From NCBI RefSeq assembly GCF_000314855.2, contig NZ_KB233227.1, positions 126,336 to 187,606 of the forward strand: DNA of 61,271 nt. The letters are read 5' to 3'. Below the pieces are notes generated by a model, which was not told the origin of the DNA, did not search any database, and worked only from the letters and a program-made list of their open reading frames with translations. Made by a program: the position numbers and the translations under genes. Source of the DNA: Providencia burhodogranariea DSM 19968 (lineage in GTDB: Bacteria; Pseudomonadota; Gammaproteobacteria; Enterobacterales; Enterobacteriaceae). Position 1 is the stretch's first letter, and each line of letters starts with the position of its first letter. Positions 58,997-61,271 of this stretch are shown here, piece after piece.

Positions 58997-60448
58997 ATGC
59001 ATTTTCGTGCAATAACCCGTATTGTCGGGTTGCTCGTCATTATCTTCTCTTTTACCATGGTAGTCCCTGGTATTGTCGCACTTATTTATCGTGATGGAGC
59101 TGGCCGTGCATTTAGCCAAACTTTTGTTGCGGCTTTAGTCATTGGTTTGCTTTTATGGATCCCAACACGTAATAGTAAGCACGAACTAAAAGCAAAAGAA
59201 GGCTTTCTGATTGTTGTCTTGTTTTGGACAGTTTTGGGCAGTGTAGGGGCTTTGCCGTTTATTTTTTCTGAGAAGCCAAATCTTTCCGTAACTGATGCAT
59301 TTTTTGAATCCTTTTCTGGACTGACTACTACAGGGGCCACAACTCTAACTGGTCTAGATACCCTACCTAAAGCGATTTTATTTTATAGACAGATGCTACA
59401 GTGGCTAGGAGGTATGGGAATCATCGTACTTGCCGTAGCGATACTCCCATTATTAGGGGTAGGGGGAATGCAGCTCTATCGAGCAGAAATGCCTGGGCCA
59501 CTGAAAGATAATAAAATGCGCCCACGTATTGCTGAAACAGCGAAAACACTTTGGCTTATATATGTATTATTGACAATTGTTTGTGCTATCGCGCTATGGA
59601 TTGCGGGAATGGATGTGTTTGATGCTATCTCTCATAGTTTTTCAACTATCGCAATTGGTGGGTTTTCAACACATGATGCTAGTATTGGTTATTTTAATAG
59701 CCCAGCAATTAATACCATCATTGCGATTTTCTTGATTATCTCAGGCTGTAACTTTGGTTTGCACTTTGCAGTTTTAACGGGACGTAGCCTAGGTATTTAT
59801 TGGCGTGATCCTGAATTTAAAACTTTTATCTGCTTTCAGTTAGTCTTAGTTATTATATGTCTCCTCGTCTTGCTCTATCATTCGGTATACGACAGTTTCG
59901 GGCAAACATTGGATCAAGCATTTTTCCAAGTTGTTTCGATGGCAACTACAGCCGGTTTTACTACAGATAGTTTTTCTGGTTGGCCACTATTCTTACCGAT
60001 GCTTTTATTATGTGCGGCATTTGTAGGTGGTTGTGCTGGGTCAACGGGGGGAGGGCTTAAAGTTATTCGTATCTTATTATTGTTTCTTCAAGGCTCCCGC
60101 GAATTAAAAAGATTAGTTCATCCTAATGCGGTCTATACCATTAAATTAGGGCAAAGAGCATTACCGGAAAGAATTATTGAGGCCGTGTGGGGATTCTTTT
60201 CGGCATACGCGCTAGTCTTTATTGTCAGTTTATTACTATTAATTGCTACAGGGGTTGATGAGTTTTCAGCATTTTCAGCTATCGCAACAACCTTAAATAA
60301 CTTAGGGCCAGGGCTTGGAACTGTAGCGGATAATTTCACATCAATGAATCCTGCTGGGAAATGGATTCTTGTCGTGACGATGCTATTTGGTCGTCTTGAA
60401 GTCTTTACATTATTAGTACTATTCACACCAACGTTCTGGCGCGATTAA
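58997..60448 (+). CDS. trkH: Potassium uptake protein TrkH
   Basis: A 483-residue K+ channel-like subunit (E. coli 483) with four repeats of membrane helix - pore - helix. The selectivity filter segments are TTTGATTLTGL (about residue 110), FSTIAIGGFSTHD (about residue 215), MATTAGFTTDSFSG (about residue 315) and TLNNLGPGLG (about residue 430). It works with the NAD-binding TrkA, which is elsewhere. hemG follows after 16 bases, the order found in E. coli. Confidence 0.97.
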   Translation: MHFRAITRIVGLLVIIFSFTMVVPGIVALIYRDGAGRAFSQTFVAALVIGLLLWIPTRNSKHELKAKEGFLIVVLFWTVLGSVGALPFIFSEKPNLSVTDAFFESFSGLTTTGATTLTGLDTLPKAILFYRQMLQWLGGMGIIVLAVAILPLLGVGGMQLYRAEMPGPLKDNKMRPRIAETAKTLWLIYVLLTIVCAIALWIAGMDVFDAISHSFSTIAIGGFSTHDASIGYFNSPAINTIIAIFLIISGCNFGLHFAVLTGRSLGIYWRDPEFKTFICFQLVLVIICLLVLLYHSVYDSFGQTLDQAFFQVVSMATTAGFTTDSFSGWPLFLPMLLLCAAFVGGCAGSTGGGLKVIRILLLFLQGSRELKRLVHPNAVYTIKLGQRALPERIIEAVWGFFSAYALVFIVSLLLLIATGVDEFSAFSAIATTLNNLGPGLGTVADNFTSMNPAGKWILVVTMLFGRLEVFTLLVLFTPTFWRD

Positions 60449-60464
60449 ATAGATAGGATTAAAA

Positions 60465-60989
60465 ATGAGTTACTTACTATTACATTCAAGTACTGATGGG
60501 CAAACGAAGAAGATCATTTTAAAAATAGCTGAACAGCTACGAAGCATGGGGCGTCAATGCGACATTCGAGACTTAAATACTGAAAAAAATCTCAATATCT
60601 CAGCGTATAATAAGGTTTTGCTCGGTGCATCGATCCGATATGGCCATTTCAATAAAGTGTTAATGCGATTTGCCATTACGCATCAAAGCCAATTGAATTC
60701 TTTAAAAACGGCTTTCTTCAGTGTAAACCTGACGGCAAGGAAGGGAGGAAAGGATACTCCTGAAACGAATGTCTATACACGTAAGTTTTTAGAGAAGAGT
60801 CCATGGCAGCCAACGTTGACATCAGTCTTTGCTGGTGCACTGTTTTATCCGCAATATGGTTGGTTCGATAAAACGATGATCCGCTTTATTATGAAGATGA
60901 CTGATGGCCCTACTGATCCAAGTACTGAGATTGAATATACCGATTGGGAAAAGGTAAATAAGTTTACGGTTGATTTTGATAGACTATAG
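60465..60989 (+). CDS. hemG: Menaquinone-dependent protoporphyrinogen oxidase
   Basis: A 174-residue flavodoxin-like enzyme (E. coli 181) that oxidises protoporphyrinogen IX in haem synthesis and passes electrons to quinones. LLHSSTDGQTKKII is the FMN phosphate loop; VLLGASIRYGHFNKVLMRF (about residue 51) and FFSVNLTARKGGKDTPETN (about residue 84) are HemG signatures. The end YTDWEKVNKF matches too. It lies directly before an rrn promoter, as in E. coli. Confidence 0.95.
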   Translation: MSYLLLHSSTDGQTKKIILKIAEQLRSMGRQCDIRDLNTEKNLNISAYNKVLLGASIRYGHFNKVLMRFAITHQSQLNSLKTAFFSVNLTARKGGKDTPETNVYTRKFLEKSPWQPTLTSVFAGALFYPQYGWFDKTMIRFIMKMTDGPTDPSTEIEYTDWEKVNKFTVDFDRL

Positions 60990-61070
60990 CGTGTATTTTC
61001 AACAAAAAGCAGCAGTTTTGAACGATTTGTTTAATGTTTCAGCGCTTGAAATAAAATGATAAAAAAACAC

Positions 61071-61098
61071 TTGCTAGAATCTTAAGACTCCCTATAAT
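61071..61098 (+). promoter_or_regulatory. rrn P1 promoter
   Basis: TTGCTA (61071-61076) and TATAAT (61093-61098) are 16 bases apart, followed by a GCGC discriminator and TTGACAC, as in E. coli rrn P1. An A/T-rich UP-like element lies just upstream. The 16S gene starts beyond the window. Confidence 0.9.
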
Positions 61099-61199
61099 GC
61101 GCATCCGTTGACACGATAAACCGCTTCGGTGGTCAGGTTTGAGAAAGAACCTAGTGTGAACAGAGGTGAAAAAGAAAGAAAAAACTTGAAAATAAGTTC

Positions 61200-61227
61200 T
61201 TGACTTTCTGATAGAAAAGCGTAATAT
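61200..61227 (+). promoter_or_regulatory. rrn P2 promoter
   Basis: TTGACT (61200-61205) and TAATAT (61222-61227) with a 16-base spacer lie about 130 bases after P1, the usual tandem rrn arrangement. The leader continues to the window end. Confidence 0.85.
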
Positions 61228-61271
61228 ACGACACCTCGCGACAACGACCACTAAGTGTTAAATGCACGGTC

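Noticed and set aside
61039-61251. Minus-strand frame across the rrn promoter region
   Set aside because: It covers P1 and P2 of the rrn operon and has no support as a gene.

Overview
The window looks like chromosomal DNA of a Morganellaceae bacterium, most probably Providencia. The block metE - udp - rmuC - ubiE/ubiJ/ubiB - tatABC - rfaH - ubiD - fre - fadBA - pepQ - yigZ - trkH - hemG - rrn promoter follows enterobacterial order. The DNA is AT-rich. TatA begins [14 protein letters not shown], a short N-terminal extension that I know from Providencia stuartii TatA, where the rhomboid protease AarA removes it. All identifications rest on reading the sequence and remembered family features; no database search was run.

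Layout. (1) 1-2110: an accessory scar with the 3' end of an IS5-family transposase, a terminator hairpin, a TetR-type operator-like palindrome and a frameshifted DHA2-type drug efflux gene whose GC content is visibly higher than its surroundings. (2) 2217-12426: nine minus-strand genes, visibly the most AT-rich part, that look like an undescribed small-molecule biosynthesis and immunity cluster. In transcription order they are an AsnRS-like class II synthetase paralogue without anticodon domain, a SAM methyltransferase, an S66 (MccF-like) peptidase with Cys in place of the usual Ser nucleophile, a nucleoside phosphorylase family protein, two VOC/glyoxalase proteins, an 8-bp tandem repeat, a second complete leucyl-tRNA synthetase, a ProRS-like synthetase paralogue and an MFS exporter. 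The best reading is a Trojan-horse or aminoacyl-nucleotide-type inhibitor of leucyl-tRNA synthetase with its own resistant target, in the manner of agrocin 84. (3) 12858-30489: an MFS gene behind a SoxR/MerR-geometry promoter, ivbL-ilvBN with its attenuator, an AlaX editing protein, an XRE-cupin regulator, a TauE exporter, an MFS gene, an ArnT-like glycosyltransferase, adeQ with a PurR box, yjcE, bioP, metR and metE. (4) 30762-42384: yidB, a four-carbon sugar-acid (D-erythronate) operon with a gutted ltnD, an AraC regulator, a SnoaL-like protein, udp with two CRP boxes, a tyrosine phosphatase and a DedA protein. (5) 42490-61271: the conserved rmuC-to-rrn block.

How parts work together. ilvBN starts branched-chain amino-acid synthesis and is attenuated by valine and leucine codons in ivbL. 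ubiE, ubiJ, ubiB and ubiD make ubiquinone; fre lies just after ubiD. tatABC exports folded proteins. fadBA performs beta-oxidation under a FadR operator. The erythronate operon would convert D-erythronate to dihydroxyacetone phosphate through DenD, OtnI, OtnK and OtnC, with a GntP-type permease and a DeoR regulator. Intergenic DNA carries at least three copies of a roughly 130-bp repeat with inverted ends.
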